Origin: Oscillospiraceae bacterium
Lineage (GTDB): Bacteria; Bacillota; Clostridia; Oscillospirales; Oscillospiraceae
NCBI GenBank assembly: GCA_017415775.1
Contig: JAFQFC010000048.1
Coordinates: forward strand, 1-35,058
DNA: 35,058 nucleotides
Direction: 5' to 3'
Part shown: positions 1 to 7,077 of the stretch, one piece after another
How the letters are laid out: every line of letters begins with the position of its first letter
Position numbering within the stretch: the first letter of the stretch is position 1
The notes under the pieces: model-generated
Told to the model about the DNA's origin: nothing
What the model saw: the letters and a program-made list of their open reading frames with translations, nothing else
Database searches by the model: none
Position numbers and translations under genes: made by a program

Positions 1-517
1 CGATGGCCACACGCTGACGCTGACCGCCGGACAGGGCCTTGGGCTTGCGGTCCAGATACTGGGTGATGTCCAGGATCTCGGCAGCCTCACGCACGCGCTG
101 GTCGATCTCATCCTTGGCGACCTTCTTCAGCTTCAGGGAGAAAGCCATGTTGTCATACACGGTCATGTGGGGATACAGAGCGTAGTTCTGGAACACCATG
201 GCGATGTTGCGGTCCTTGGGCTCCACATCGTTCATCAGCTTGTCGCCGATCCACAGCTCGCCGTCGGAGATGTCTTCCAGACCCGCGATCATACGCAGGG
301 TGGTGGACTTACCGCAGCCGGAAGGACCGACCAGAACGATGAACTCCTTGTCGGCGATGTGCAGATTGAACTCCTGCACGGCGACGACGCCCTGCTCGGT
401 GACCTGCAGATTGACCTTCTTCTCTTCGGCGACTTCGCCCTTCTTGGCCTTCTTTTTCTTCTTGGTCTCAGCGTGGGGGTAGATCTTCTTCAGGTTTACC
501 AGTTTGACTTCTGCCAT
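1..517 (-). CDS. Sugar ABC transporter ATP-binding protein, MsmX/UgpC type (partial)
   Basis: This is the nucleotide-binding subunit of a CUT1-type carbohydrate importer; it hydrolyses ATP at the inner face of the membrane. Only the first 172 codons are in the window and the gene continues beyond base 1. Visible motifs are Walker [10 protein letters not shown], the Q-loop region [14 protein letters not shown] and the signature [11 protein letters not shown] at the cut edge. A lysine-rich insert (KKKKKAKKG, about residues 19-27) lies between the first strand and Walker A, longer than in E. coli MalK. The ATG at 517 is preceded by a leader of about 185 nt from a predicted promoter at 708-736, but no strong Shine-Dalgarno site sits right before it. 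ATPases of this family often serve several sugar importers and are encoded alone, which fits the absence of permease genes here. The substrate cannot be read from the sequence. Confidence 0.93.
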   Translation of the reverse strand, partial: MAEVKLVNLKKIYPHAETKKKKKAKKGEVAEEKKVNLQVTEQGVVAVQEFNLHIADKEFIVLVGPSGCGKSTTLRMIAGLEDISDGELWIGDKLMNDVEPKDRNIAMVFQNYALYPHMTVYDNMAFSLKLKKVAKDEIDQRVREAAEILDITQYLDRKPKALSGGQRQRVAI

Positions 518-736
518 AATTCTTTTGACTGTAACCGGGCCGCCTCCGCGCACCCGACTTCACGGCCGGCCATATGCCGAGTACCGCATTACGGCAGGTC
601 TCCACACTGCCGCACCGCCAGTCGTAGCGGGTCTTTTCCTCCTTACATTTTCCCTCCGTGGGCCATAAAGTGGAGTGGCGTCACAGTGGGCGGAATAAGA
701 TGGATTAATCATACCACACCAAAAGGGGAAAAGCAA
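518..736 (-). promoter_or_regulatory. Sigma-A promoter and long leader of the sugar ABC ATPase gene
   Basis: On the minus strand a -35 TTGCTT (731-736) and a -10 TATGAT (708-713) are 17 bp apart. The resulting leader of about 185 nt is GC-rich and contains a purine run TAAGGAGGAAAAGA near 630-645 with no following reading frame that I recognise. No known riboswitch was recognised. The -10 and spacing are good and the -35 is weak. Confidence 0.5.
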
Positions 737-750
737 CGGCGGCACACGCA

Positions 751-792
751 AAAAAGAACCGTGAAATTCCACGATTTCACGGCCCTTTTTTC
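751..792 (-). terminator. Rho-independent terminator of the Smr-aminotransferase operon
   Basis: The inverted repeat CCGTGAAAT / ATTTCACGG (759-767 with 774-782) has a 6-nt loop and is flanked by A and T runs on both sides, so it could work in both directions. It lies just after the aminotransferase stop on the minus strand. Confidence 0.8.
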
Positions 793-798
793 GTCATT

Positions 799-2073
799 TT
801 ACACACCCAGCTGCTCCAGAGCGGCGATTTTCAGGCTGGCGCAGAAGATGGCCATGGCCTTCTCCAGCTCCGCCACGGGCGGCAGAGAGGGAGCGATGCG
901 GATGTTGCTGTCGTTGGGGTCGACGCCGTAGGGGAAGGTGGCGCCGGCGCCGGTCATGGTGACGCCCGCCTCCTTGCACAGCTGCAGCGTCCGCTTGGCA
1001 AGACCGGGAACGGTGTTCACCGACACGAAGTAGCCGCCCTTGGGCTTCTGCCACGTGGCGATGCCCAGCGGCTCGATCTCGGCTTCCAGCATCTCCAGCA
1101 CGCAGCGGAACTTGGGATACATGATCTGGGCGTGCTGCTTCATCAGCGCCAGGGTATGTGCCTTGTCCTTGAGGTACAGTACATGGCGCAGCTGGTTGAC
1201 CTTGTCGTAGGAGATCATCTGGATGTTCAGGTGCTTCTCCATATAGTCCAGATTCGCCCGGGAGGACGCCATCACGCTGATGCCGGCGCCGGGCAGGGTG
1301 ATCTTGGAGGTGGAGGCGTACTCGTACACCATATCGGGATTACCGGCCTCACGGCACAGCGTCAGGATATCGTCGAAGGGCACGAAGTCGCCGTCAAACT
1401 CGTGGACGCAGTAGGCGTTGTCCCACATGACGGTAAAGTCGGGGGCGGCGGGCTGCAGCGCAGCGATGCGGCGCACCGTCTCGGCAGAGTAAACGATGCC
1501 GTCGGGGTTGGAGTACTTGGGCACGCACCACATACCACGCACGTCGCCGTCCTTCACCAGCTCCTCCACCATGTCCATATCGGGGCCGGTGGGGGTCATG
1601 GGGATGGTGATCATCTCGCAGCCGAAGCTTTCGGTGATCTTGAAATGGCGGTCATAGCCGGGGGCGGGGCACAGCCACTTCACCTTCTCCAGCTTGCTCC
1701 AGGGCTTCTCGCTGTGCAGCAGGCCATGGGTGAAGGCCTTGGCAATGGTATCGTACATCAGGGTCAAAGAGGCGCTGCCGCCGATGAAGCACTCTTCTGC
1801 CTTGCAGCCGAGAATGTCGGCAAAGAGGCGCTTGGCGGCAGGGATGCCGGTGAGCTCGCCGTAGTTACGCACATCAATGCCGTCGGACACGCACTGCTCA
1901 GGGCTATTGAGGACGGTGAGGATCCCGCTGACCAGATCCAGCTGGGCCTTGCCGGGTTTACCGCGGGCCATGTTCAGCTGCAGGCCCTCGGCCTTGCACG
2001 TTTCGTAGGCGGCCAACACGGCCTCGTATTCTGCGCGGCGCTGCGCAGCGCTCATCTGTGCATAAGTCATCAT
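799..2073 (-). CDS. PLP-dependent aminotransferase, aspartate aminotransferase subgroup Ic type
   Basis: A fold-type I aminotransferase of 424 residues, similar to the PF12897 (Aminotran_MocR / subgroup Ic aspartate aminotransferase) family. It should move an amino group between an amino acid and a 2-oxo acid using pyridoxal phosphate in the cytoplasm. The PLP lysine is most likely K257 in ASTSKITLPGAG. Other conserved stretches are ARGKPG near residue 36, NYGELTGIP near 70 and WDNAYCVHEF near 217. I chose ATG 2073 because GGAAAGGAAG lies just upstream; the frame stays open to 2139 but without a better start. It is the last gene of the operon, 62 bp after a nitrilase-family amidase. An aminotransferase next to an omega-amidase-like enzyme recalls the glutamine transaminase/omega-amidase route, but the substrates are not proven. 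The family is clear; the specificity is not. Confidence 0.9.
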   Translation of the reverse strand: MMTYAQMSAAQRRAEYEAVLAAYETCKAEGLQLNMARGKPGKAQLDLVSGILTVLNSPEQCVSDGIDVRNYGELTGIPAAKRLFADILGCKAEECFIGGSASLTLMYDTIAKAFTHGLLHSEKPWSKLEKVKWLCPAPGYDRHFKITESFGCEMITIPMTPTGPDMDMVEELVKDGDVRGMWCVPKYSNPDGIVYSAETVRRIAALQPAAPDFTVMWDNAYCVHEFDGDFVPFDDILTLCREAGNPDMVYEYASTSKITLPGAGISVMASSRANLDYMEKHLNIQMISYDKVNQLRHVLYLKDKAHTLALMKQHAQIMYPKFRCVLEMLEAEIEPLGIATWQKPKGGYFVSVNTVPGLAKRTLQLCKEAGVTMTGAGATFPYGVDPNDSNIRIAPSLPPVAELEKAMAIFCASLKIAALEQLGV

Positions 2074-2135
2074 CAAGGTCTTCCTTTCCTTTTTGTTCTT
2101 TCCTATGATTATACCACGGTTTTGCGCAAAGACAA

Positions 2136-2945
2136 TCAAATTTCCCGCAGCTCGTACAAATCCTCCCGGCGGGCGCTGAGGATGGGCAGCTGGCGGCGGA
2201 TCTGGTCCACCTTGTCCATGTCCAGCTCCGTCACGGCGATCTGGGGCTGCTCGTTGATCTGCTTGACCACGGTGCCCCAGGGATCACAGACGATGGAGTG
2301 TCCCCAGGCGGTGTAGCTGGCCCCATTGTCCCGGGCGGGGGAGGTCCCCACGGTGTAGCACTGGTTGTCCACCGCACGCTGGCGGAAGAGCAGCTCCCAG
2401 TGGGCCGGGCCGGTGGTCATGTTGAAAGCGGCCGGCACCACGATGAGCTTGGCGCCCCGGAGGGCCATCAGGCGGGAGAGTTCCTGAAAGCGGAAGTCAA
2501 AGCAGATGCAAAGGCCCACGGTGCCCCAGGGGGTGTCGAAGGTGGTCACGTCCCGGCCCGCCGCCAGAGCGTCGGACTCCCGGAAGCATTGGCCGCCCTC
2601 CACCTCGATGTCGAAAAGATGGGTCTTGCGGTGGCGGGCGATGCATTGGCCCTGGGGGTCGAAAACGTAAGAGGTGTTGTACACCTTGCCGTCGCTCAGC
2701 TCGGGGATACTGCCGCCCACAAGGTAGATGCCCTTTTCTTTGGCAAGGGCGCTGAGGGCGCAGTAGGCTTCGCCGCCTTCCTCCTCTGCATAATCACGGA
2801 ACAGGGCATTATCGTAGGGGCAGCAGAACATCTCCGGCAGCACCGCCATGTCGATCTGACCGGCCCAGCGGATCATGCTGCAGGCACGCTGGATGTTGGC
2901 GCTTTTGTCCGGGCCAACGGGCATCTGGATCTGTGCGATCTTCAT
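2136..2945 (-). CDS. Carbon-nitrogen hydrolase (nitrilase superfamily, omega-amidase-like)
   Basis: A cytoplasmic amidase of 269 residues with the Glu-Lys-Cys catalytic triad of the nitrilase superfamily: E38 in LPEMF, K107 in HRKTHLF and C148 in CICFDFRF. The length and the FDIEVEGGQCFRES segment resemble the Nit2/omega-amidase branch, which hydrolyses 2-oxoglutaramate or 2-oxosuccinamate, though other short-chain amides are possible. The start at 2945 overlaps the stop of the upstream ArsC-like gene as ATGA, which points to translational coupling; the in-frame start five codons earlier lies inside that gene. The downstream neighbour is an aminotransferase, which fits removal of the oxo-amide left by glutamine transamination. 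The family call is firm and the substrate is inferred. Confidence 0.9.
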   Translation of the reverse strand: MKIAQIQMPVGPDKSANIQRACSMIRWAGQIDMAVLPEMFCCPYDNALFRDYAEEEGGEAYCALSALAKEKGIYLVGGSIPELSDGKVYNTSYVFDPQGQCIARHRKTHLFDIEVEGGQCFRESDALAAGRDVTTFDTPWGTVGLCICFDFRFQELSRLMALRGAKLIVVPAAFNMTTGPAHWELLFRQRAVDNQCYTVGTSPARDNGASYTAWGHSIVCDPWGTVVKQINEQPQIAVTELDMDKVDQIRRQLPILSARREDLYELREI

Positions 2946-3289
2946 ACCTTCGCCTCCCATTCCGCTTCCTTAAAGCCTACGAGAACAAAGTCGTCACCCA
3001 CCAGAATGGGCCGCTTGACCAGCATGCCGTCGCTTGCGAGCAGGGCGATCATCTCCTCCTCGGTCATACCGGGCAGCTTGTCCTTCAGCTGCAGCTCCTT
3101 GTAAAGAAGGCCGCTGGTGTTGAAGAACTTGCGCACGCTCAGGCCGGATGCGGCGATCCAGGTGCGCAGCTCTTCTGCCGTAGGATTCTGCTCCTTGATG
3201 GGGCGCAGGTCGTACTCTTTGCCTTTGGCTTCCAGCCAGGCCTTGGCCTTGCGGCAGGTGCCGCAGCGTTCATAGCAGAGAAATGTCAT
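2942..3289 (-). CDS. ArsC/Spx-family thioredoxin-fold protein
   Basis: A 115-residue protein of the ArsC/Spx/YffB family. A redox-type CGTC motif is at C9-C12, followed by the charged helix RKAKAWLEAKGKEY and a C-terminal RPILVGDDFVLVGF, which matches the RPxx(V) loop of the family. Classical arsenate reductases of this type use the first Cys and three Arg residues; Spx members instead bind RNA polymerase. The short length and the absence of any ars gene argue against a role in arsenic resistance. The start ATG 3289 follows AAGGGAG and is 3 bp from the Smr gene stop. Its own stop overlaps the amidase start. Its exact role is unknown. Confidence 0.88.
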   Translation of the reverse strand: MTFLCYERCGTCRKAKAWLEAKGKEYDLRPIKEQNPTAEELRTWIAASGLSVRKFFNTSGLLYKELQLKDKLPGMTEEEMIALLASDGMLVKRPILVGDDFVLVGFKEAEWEAKV

Positions 3290-3292
3290 GGT

Positions 3293-3538
3293 TCAAAACT
3301 CCCTTAATACAAGATCGGTGACGCCGGGGCCCAGGCCCGTTTCGATGCGGCGCACCGGCGGGTGCTTGGCGTAGTCACGGCGGATCATGTCACGCAGCGC
3401 CGTGCCGCCGTGGTGACCGTGGATGCAGCGGATGCGGTACGTGCCTGCTTTGGCACGGCGCAATGCGGCGTCGATGGCGATGCGGGCCTGATATTCGTTT
3501 TTCCCGTGGAGGTCGATCTCCCAAATACCGGCGGTCAT
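3293..3538 (-). CDS. Small Smr-domain protein
   Basis: A stand-alone Smr domain of 81 residues. The two conserved blocks are visible: IDLHGKNEYQARIAID near the start and IRCIHGHHGGTALRDMIR in the middle, where HGxxGG corresponds to the family's HGxG loop. Smr domains occur at the C-terminus of MutS2 and alone, and several are nucleases acting on DNA or RNA; which applies here is unknown. I chose ATG 3538 because AAAGGAAG precedes it; the longer frame to 3595 would start upstream of the predicted -10 box. It is the first gene of a four-gene minus-strand operon. Confidence 0.85.
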   Translation of the reverse strand: MTAGIWEIDLHGKNEYQARIAIDAALRRAKAGTYRIRCIHGHHGGTALRDMIRRDYAKHPPVRRIETGLGPGVTDLVLREF

Positions 3539-3563
3539 ATGTTCACTTCCTTTTGTACTCCTT

Positions 3564-3592
3564 ATTTTAAGGGAAAGAAATTGCGGATGCAA
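3564..3592 (-). promoter_or_regulatory. Sigma-A promoter of the Smr-ArsC-amidase-aminotransferase operon
   Basis: On the minus strand -35 TTGCAT (3587-3592), a 17-bp spacer and -10 TAAAAT (3564-3569). It overlaps the plus-strand promoter at 3581-3609, so the two divergent operons may share or compete for RNA polymerase. Confidence 0.65.
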
Positions 3593-3609
3593 CACTTGTG
3601 TGGTAGAAT
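3581..3609 (+). promoter_or_regulatory. Possible promoter of the HEAT-yfcE-nfo operon
   Basis: The -10 TAGAAT (3604-3609) is good, the -35 TTGCGG (3581-3586) is weak and the spacer is 17 bp. If used, transcription starts near 3616 and the whole hairpin array at 3622-3789 is in the 5' leader of the mRNA. Confidence 0.45.
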
Positions 3610-3621
3610 ACAGAAAAAACT

Positions 3622-3789
3622 AAGTTTGCCCCTGTGGGGCAAGTGAAGTTGCCTTGCGGCAGTGAAGTTACTTCGTAGTGAAGTTTGCTTCGCAAATGAT
3701 TTTGGCAAACTTAACTTCACTTTTGCAAAGCAAAAACTTCACTGGCCATACGCCAACTTCACTGCAAACCGTCGGTTTGCAACTTCACT
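3622..3789. repeat. Mirror-symmetric hairpin array with a 9-nt AGTGAAGTT/AACTTCACT spacer
   Basis: AGTGAAGTT occurs at 3642, 3661 and 3677, and its reverse complement AACTTCACT at 3713, 3735, 3755 and 3781. Between spacers are small hairpins of different sequence, for example TGCCCC/GGGGCA, GCC/GGC, TGC/GCA, TTTGC/GCAAA and GCAAACC/GGTTTGC. Because the spacer flips orientation near 3695-3712, the copies can pair across the centre to form a trunk with hairpin branches. The array lies between divergent promoters and the HEAT-like gene. It is not a CRISPR: spacers are too short and the interior elements are palindromes. Confidence 0.85.
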
Positions 3790-3799
3790 CTGTATCTAC

Positions 3800-3860
3800 G
3801 AGGTATCACCCCATGAAAATTCTCGTTCTGTCCGATTCCCACGGCAACGCGAACAACATG
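3800..3860 (+). repeat. Partial duplicate of the yfcE translation start region
   Basis: From the Shine-Dalgarno GAGGT through codon 16 this segment matches 5149-5208. In the coding part 43 of 48 bases agree by eye, and the leader differs by one indel and one substitution. The copy gives the HEAT-like gene its ribosome binding site and the peptide [16 protein letters not shown]. Confidence 0.9.
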
Positions 3861-5150
3861 ACACAGGCACAATGCAAAGACGCGCTGCTGCGGGGACAGG
3901 GCCGCTGCCTGCAGGCGGTGCAATCCGATCCGGCACGGTACGCCCCGGTGGTCTTGTGGGCGTGCCGCCACGAGTGCGCTTTTGACGCCCAGTGCGAGGG
4001 CAGCCGGGCGTGGTTTGTTTATCAGCTGGTCGGCTGTTACGAGGACAAAACACCCTTTTTGCAGGCAACCATGGACGCCCTCGACCACGCCAAATCCAAC
4101 GGTGGCTGGCGCATTTTCTATCTGGCCGAGCTGCTGTCCCGCTTCGCCTGCGACGGCGAATCTGCCGCTGCCGACGCCCTGTGGCGCAAATACGACCGGC
4201 TATACGCCGATTTGTCGGCAAAAAAGCGGCGTCCAAACCGCTATTTTGCCGAGTTGGATGACTTCGGCAATCTGTGCGTAATTCTGGCGGACAGTCCGCG
4301 CCACATGGCGAAGATTGCCGGGGATATCGGCCGCCTTTACCGCACCCATGACTTCTACGACAGCCGGGATTTTGACTGGCTGCACGCCGACAAAGTCCAT
4401 CAATACCGCAAGTCGCTGGAAAAGCACGCCGCCCGCTCCGCCGACATTGCCGCCTTTCTGGCTGTGGGGCGAATCTGTCGAGCGGAGGACGAAGCGACCC
4501 GTATGCTGCAACCCCAGCGCCGCCATCCCCAAAAGGGCATCGCCCTGTCCATCTGGCTGCGAAAAAAAGCAGACGCGGCAACGGTGCAGTCCTATGCCGA
4601 CGCCTATCTCGCTCAGACCGACCCGGCGGCACGCACCGAGGCGCTCCGCGCCTTTTCCCGCTGCCCCTTCCCCGGCAACCCGGCGCCTATCCTCGCCGAC
4701 GCCGACGCCCCTTGTGATGCGCTGCGGGAGGCGGCATGGGAAGCGCTGGAATACATCCGCCACCCGGCGGTCCGCGATTTTGCCATCGCCCGGATGGAGG
4801 AAAATTCCTCGCAGGCGCTGCCTATCTTCATTGCCAACTATCAGCCCCAGGATGAGCCCCGGCTCTGCCGCTTGGTGTCCGGTCTGCGGGTGGATCGCGC
4901 CTGCACCACCAACTGGCACGGCATCCATCTGGACATTCTGGGCATGGCGGACAAAGGCTTGCGCGCTCCCCTATCCCTGCTGCGCCACATTTACGAAACC
5001 ACCTACTGCTCCAACTGCCGGGAATACGCCCTGCAGCAGTTGGGCAAGCGCCGTGCGCTGACCGACGAAATGCTGGCCGAGTCTCTGTGGGACAGCAACA
5101 GCGACATCCGCGCCTACGCCAAGCGTCTGCTGGCGCGGCGAAAAAAGTGA
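3813..5150 (+). CDS. HEAT-like repeat protein with a captured YfcE leader peptide
   Basis: A 445-residue soluble, mainly helical protein. The C-terminal two thirds contain degenerate helical repeats of the HEAT type (for example REAAWEALEYIRHPAVRDFAIARM and the terminal SNSDIRAYAKRLL-like unit), which usually act as protein-protein scaffolds. No catalytic motif was seen. Cysteines are frequent in the N-terminal third. The first 16 residues are nearly identical to the start of the YfcE-type phosphoesterase encoded directly downstream and do not look part of the helical domain. The ancestral start is probably ATG 3858, which has no ribosome binding site of its own; GAGGT before ATG 3813 is the usable one. 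The gene leads an operon with yfcE (10-bp gap), nfo and a kinase-like gene. The function is unknown. Confidence 0.75.
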   Translation: MKILVLSDSHGNANNMTQAQCKDALLRGQGRCLQAVQSDPARYAPVVLWACRHECAFDAQCEGSRAWFVYQLVGCYEDKTPFLQATMDALDHAKSNGGWRIFYLAELLSRFACDGESAAADALWRKYDRLYADLSAKKRRPNRYFAELDDFGNLCVILADSPRHMAKIAGDIGRLYRTHDFYDSRDFDWLHADKVHQYRKSLEKHAARSADIAAFLAVGRICRAEDEATRMLQPQRRHPQKGIALSIWLRKKADAATVQSYADAYLAQTDPAARTEALRAFSRCPFPGNPAPILADADAPCDALREAAWEALEYIRHPAVRDFAIARMEENSSQALPIFIANYQPQDEPRLCRLVSGLRVDRACTTNWHGIHLDILGMADKGLRAPLSLLRHIYETTYCSNCREYALQQLGKRRALTDEMLAESLWDSNSDIRAYAKRLLARRKK

Positions 5151-5160
5151 GGTACCACCC

Positions 5161-5625
5161 ATGAAAATTCTCGTTCTGTCCGATTCTCACGGCAACATCA
5201 ACAATATGGCCCGCTGCGTGGAGATGATCCAGCCCCGGCACATCCTCCATCTGGGGGACTGCCTCCGGGACGCCGAGGCCCTGCAAGAGCTGTTCCCCGA
5301 GATCCCCCTGACCTGCGTTCCCGGCAACTGCGACTGGGGCCGCACGGAGCAGGCCGAGGTTTTGTGCGAGCTGGGCGGTAAGCGCATTTTGATGATGCAC
5401 GGCCACACCCGCTCTGTGAAGCACACCGTCATGAACGCCCGCTACGCCGCCATGGAGCTGGGCGCCGACATTCTTCTCTTCGGCCACACCCACCACTCCT
5501 GCGTGGACTATGACGGCACGCTCTACCTCATGAACCCCGGCAGCATCGGCGACTACCACGCCCCCACTTACGGCGTCATCACCATCGAGGGAAGCCGCAC
5601 CGACTGCTCGGTGTACCGCTACTAA
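5161..5625 (+). CDS. YfcE/MJ0936-family metallophosphoesterase
   Basis: A 154-residue calcineurin-like phosphoesterase that uses two metal ions to hydrolyse phosphodiesters. All metal-binding motifs are present: D8-S-H10, GDC with D33, GNCD near residues 55-58, H80 in MMHGH, and GHTH near 109-112. The size is typical of YfcE and B. subtilis YsnB-type proteins; the natural substrate is unsettled in the family. The start ATG 5161 follows GAGGT, and that ribosome site overlaps the stop codon of the upstream HEAT-like gene. The next gene, nfo, starts 13 bp downstream. The 5' end is partly duplicated at 3800-3860. Confidence 0.92.
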   Translation: MKILVLSDSHGNINNMARCVEMIQPRHILHLGDCLRDAEALQELFPEIPLTCVPGNCDWGRTEQAEVLCELGGKRILMMHGHTRSVKHTVMNARYAAMELGADILLFGHTHHSCVDYDGTLYLMNPGSIGDYHAPTYGVITIEGSRTDCSVYRY

Positions 5626-5638
5626 AGGAGGACTGACC

Positions 5639-6472
5639 ATGTTTCACATCGGATGCCACCTCTCCCCTTCCGCCGGCTGGCTGGCCATGGGGCAGACGGC
5701 CAAAAGTATCAACGCCTCCACCTTCCAGTTTTTCACCCGCAATCCCCGGGGCAGCAAGGCCAAGGCCATCGACCCGGATGATGCAGCGGCGCTGGTGGCC
5801 TTTTTGCAGGAGAACCGCTTCGGAGCGGTGGTGGCCCACGCCCCCTACACCATCAATCCCTGCTCCAAGGACGAGCGCACCCGTGAGTTCGCTCTGCAGA
5901 CCATGGCGGACGACCTGCTGCGCATGGAGCATCTGCCGGGGAACTACTACAACTTCCACCCCGGCAGCCACACCGGCCTCGGCACGGAAGCCGGCATCGC
6001 CCTCATCGCCCAGACGCTCAACACCATTTTGCAGCCCCAGCAGCGCACCGTCGTCCTCCTTGAGACGATGGCCGGCAAGGGCACGGAAGTGGGCGGCCGG
6101 TTTGAAGAGCTGCGGGCCATTCTCGACCGGGTGGAGCTTTTGGGCCACATGGGCGTGTGTCTCGATACCTGCCACGTCAGCGACGCAGGCTACGACATCG
6201 TGAACGATCTGGACGGCGTTTTGACGGAGTTTGACCGCATCATCGGTTTGGACAAGCTGAAGGCCATCCACATCAACGATTCTTTGAACCCCTTGGGCGC
6301 AAAGAAGGACCGCCACGCCAAGATCGGCGAGGGCTTCCTCGGCGTTGAAGCTTTTCAGCGTATCATCAACCACCCGGCCCTCAAAGATTTGCCCTTCGTG
6401 CTGGAAACGCCCAACGAACTGGACGGGTATGCACGGGAGATCGAATTGCTGCGGCAACTGCGGGAGGCGTGA
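5639..6472 (+). CDS. nfo: Endonuclease IV (AP endonuclease family 2)
   Basis: A 277-residue TIM-barrel metalloenzyme that cleaves the DNA backbone 5' of abasic sites in base excision repair. Zinc-binding motifs seen in order are [39 protein letters not shown] and a final LETP. The length is close to E. coli Nfo. The ATG at 5639 follows AAAGGAGG. It sits in an operon after the YfcE-type phosphoesterase and 3 bp before a small kinase-like gene. No key residue is missing, so it should be active. Confidence 0.95.
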   Translation: MFHIGCHLSPSAGWLAMGQTAKSINASTFQFFTRNPRGSKAKAIDPDDAAALVAFLQENRFGAVVAHAPYTINPCSKDERTREFALQTMADDLLRMEHLPGNYYNFHPGSHTGLGTEAGIALIAQTLNTILQPQQRTVVLLETMAGKGTEVGGRFEELRAILDRVELLGHMGVCLDTCHVSDAGYDIVNDLDGVLTEFDRIIGLDKLKAIHINDSLNPLGAKKDRHAKIGEGFLGVEAFQRIINHPALKDLPFVLETPNELDGYAREIELLRQLREA

Positions 6473-6475
6473 GAA

Positions 6476-6985
6476 ATGGAGTACATCACCGTCAACGAAA
6501 AGACCTACACCGTCGAGGCGCTGCTGGGCAGGGGGAAGGGCGGTTATTCCTATCTCGTCACCGACGGCGCGGCGGAGTATGTCTGCAAGCAGATCCACCA
6601 CGAGCCCTGCGACTACTACACCTTTGGCGACAAGCTGGCCTCCGAACTGCGGGACTATGAACGCCTGCGGGAACTGGGATTGCCCCTGCCCCGGCTGCTG
6701 GACGTGGACCGCGAAGGGGAGCGGCTTTTGAAGGAGTACATTCCCGGCCCGACCGCCGAGCGGCTGTGGGACGCGGGGGCGCTGCCGCCCGGGTGGGAGG
6801 CGCGGCTGGAGGAGATGTGCGCGCTGCTCTACCCCGCAGGGCTGAACATCGACTGGTACCCCACCAACTTCATTTGGTGGAGAGAACGCCTGTGGTACAT
6901 CGACTATGAGTGCAACCCCTACGACCCCCAATGGGATCTGGAGCACTGGGGCCGGCAGTACTGGCACAGCGGAACAAACGAATAA
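6476..6985 (+). CDS. Small protein kinase-like / APH-fold phosphotransferase
   Basis: A compact 169-residue kinase-fold protein. It keeps a glycine-rich loop (LGRGKGGYSYLV), a candidate ATP-anchoring lysine in YVCKQI near residue 38, a catalytic loop DWYPTNFIW that resembles the DxxPxNF pattern, and a metal-binding DYE in WYIDYECNPYDPQWDLEHWG. The lobes are very short, as in minimal kinases of the Bud32/APH group. The substrate is unknown; a small molecule or sugar is as likely as a protein. It is the last gene before a strong terminator, 3 bp after nfo, with GGAGG inside the nfo end as ribosome site. Confidence 0.75.
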   Translation: MEYITVNEKTYTVEALLGRGKGGYSYLVTDGAAEYVCKQIHHEPCDYYTFGDKLASELRDYERLRELGLPLPRLLDVDREGERLLKEYIPGPTAERLWDAGALPPGWEARLEEMCALLYPAGLNIDWYPTNFIWWRERLWYIDYECNPYDPQWDLEHWGRQYWHSGTNE

Positions 6986-7021
6986 AAAGGAAGCGTGACA
7001 CGCCGTCACGCTTCCTTTTTT
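6984..7021 (+). terminator. Terminator of the HEAT-yfcE-nfo-kinase operon
   Basis: A long stem AAAAAGGAAGCGTGAC / GTCACGCTTCCTTTTT with a short loop ends in T residues. It overlaps the stop codon of the kinase-like gene. Confidence 0.9.
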
Positions 7022-7027
7022 ATCGTT

Positions 7028-7077
7028 TCCTCTTTACCCCCCTTGCCTAAAGGGGGGGGCCGAAGGGCCGGGGGGAT
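7028..7077 (-). repeat. G/C-run double hairpin after ygiQ
   Basis: Runs of C and G (CCCCCCTT...AAGGGGGG, then GGCCGAAGGGCC) form two hairpins between the convergent kinase and YgiQ genes. Short C/G-run palindromes around a TTGCCTAAAGG core are recalled from clostridial intergenic repeats. There is no T tract on the minus strand, so its use as a YgiQ terminator is uncertain. Confidence 0.45.

Noticed and set aside
1132..2316. Long open frame on the plus strand opposite the aminotransferase
   Set aside because: It is antisense to a gene with clear catalytic motifs, has no ribosome site and shows the Gly/Ala/His/Val-rich composition typical of reverse-frame translation of GC-rich DNA. The same applies to 7291-9084 (+), 9204-10913 (+), 18179-19516 (+) and 24449-25753 (-).
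2942..3289. Arsenate reductase for arsenic resistance
   Set aside because: The fold matches, but there are no arsR, arsB or acr3 genes nearby and the gene is embedded in a housekeeping-type operon.
3642..3789. CRISPR array
   Set aside because: Repeats are only 9 nt, intervals are short palindromes, orientation flips mid-array and no cas gene is present. The same reasoning applies to 14380-14558.
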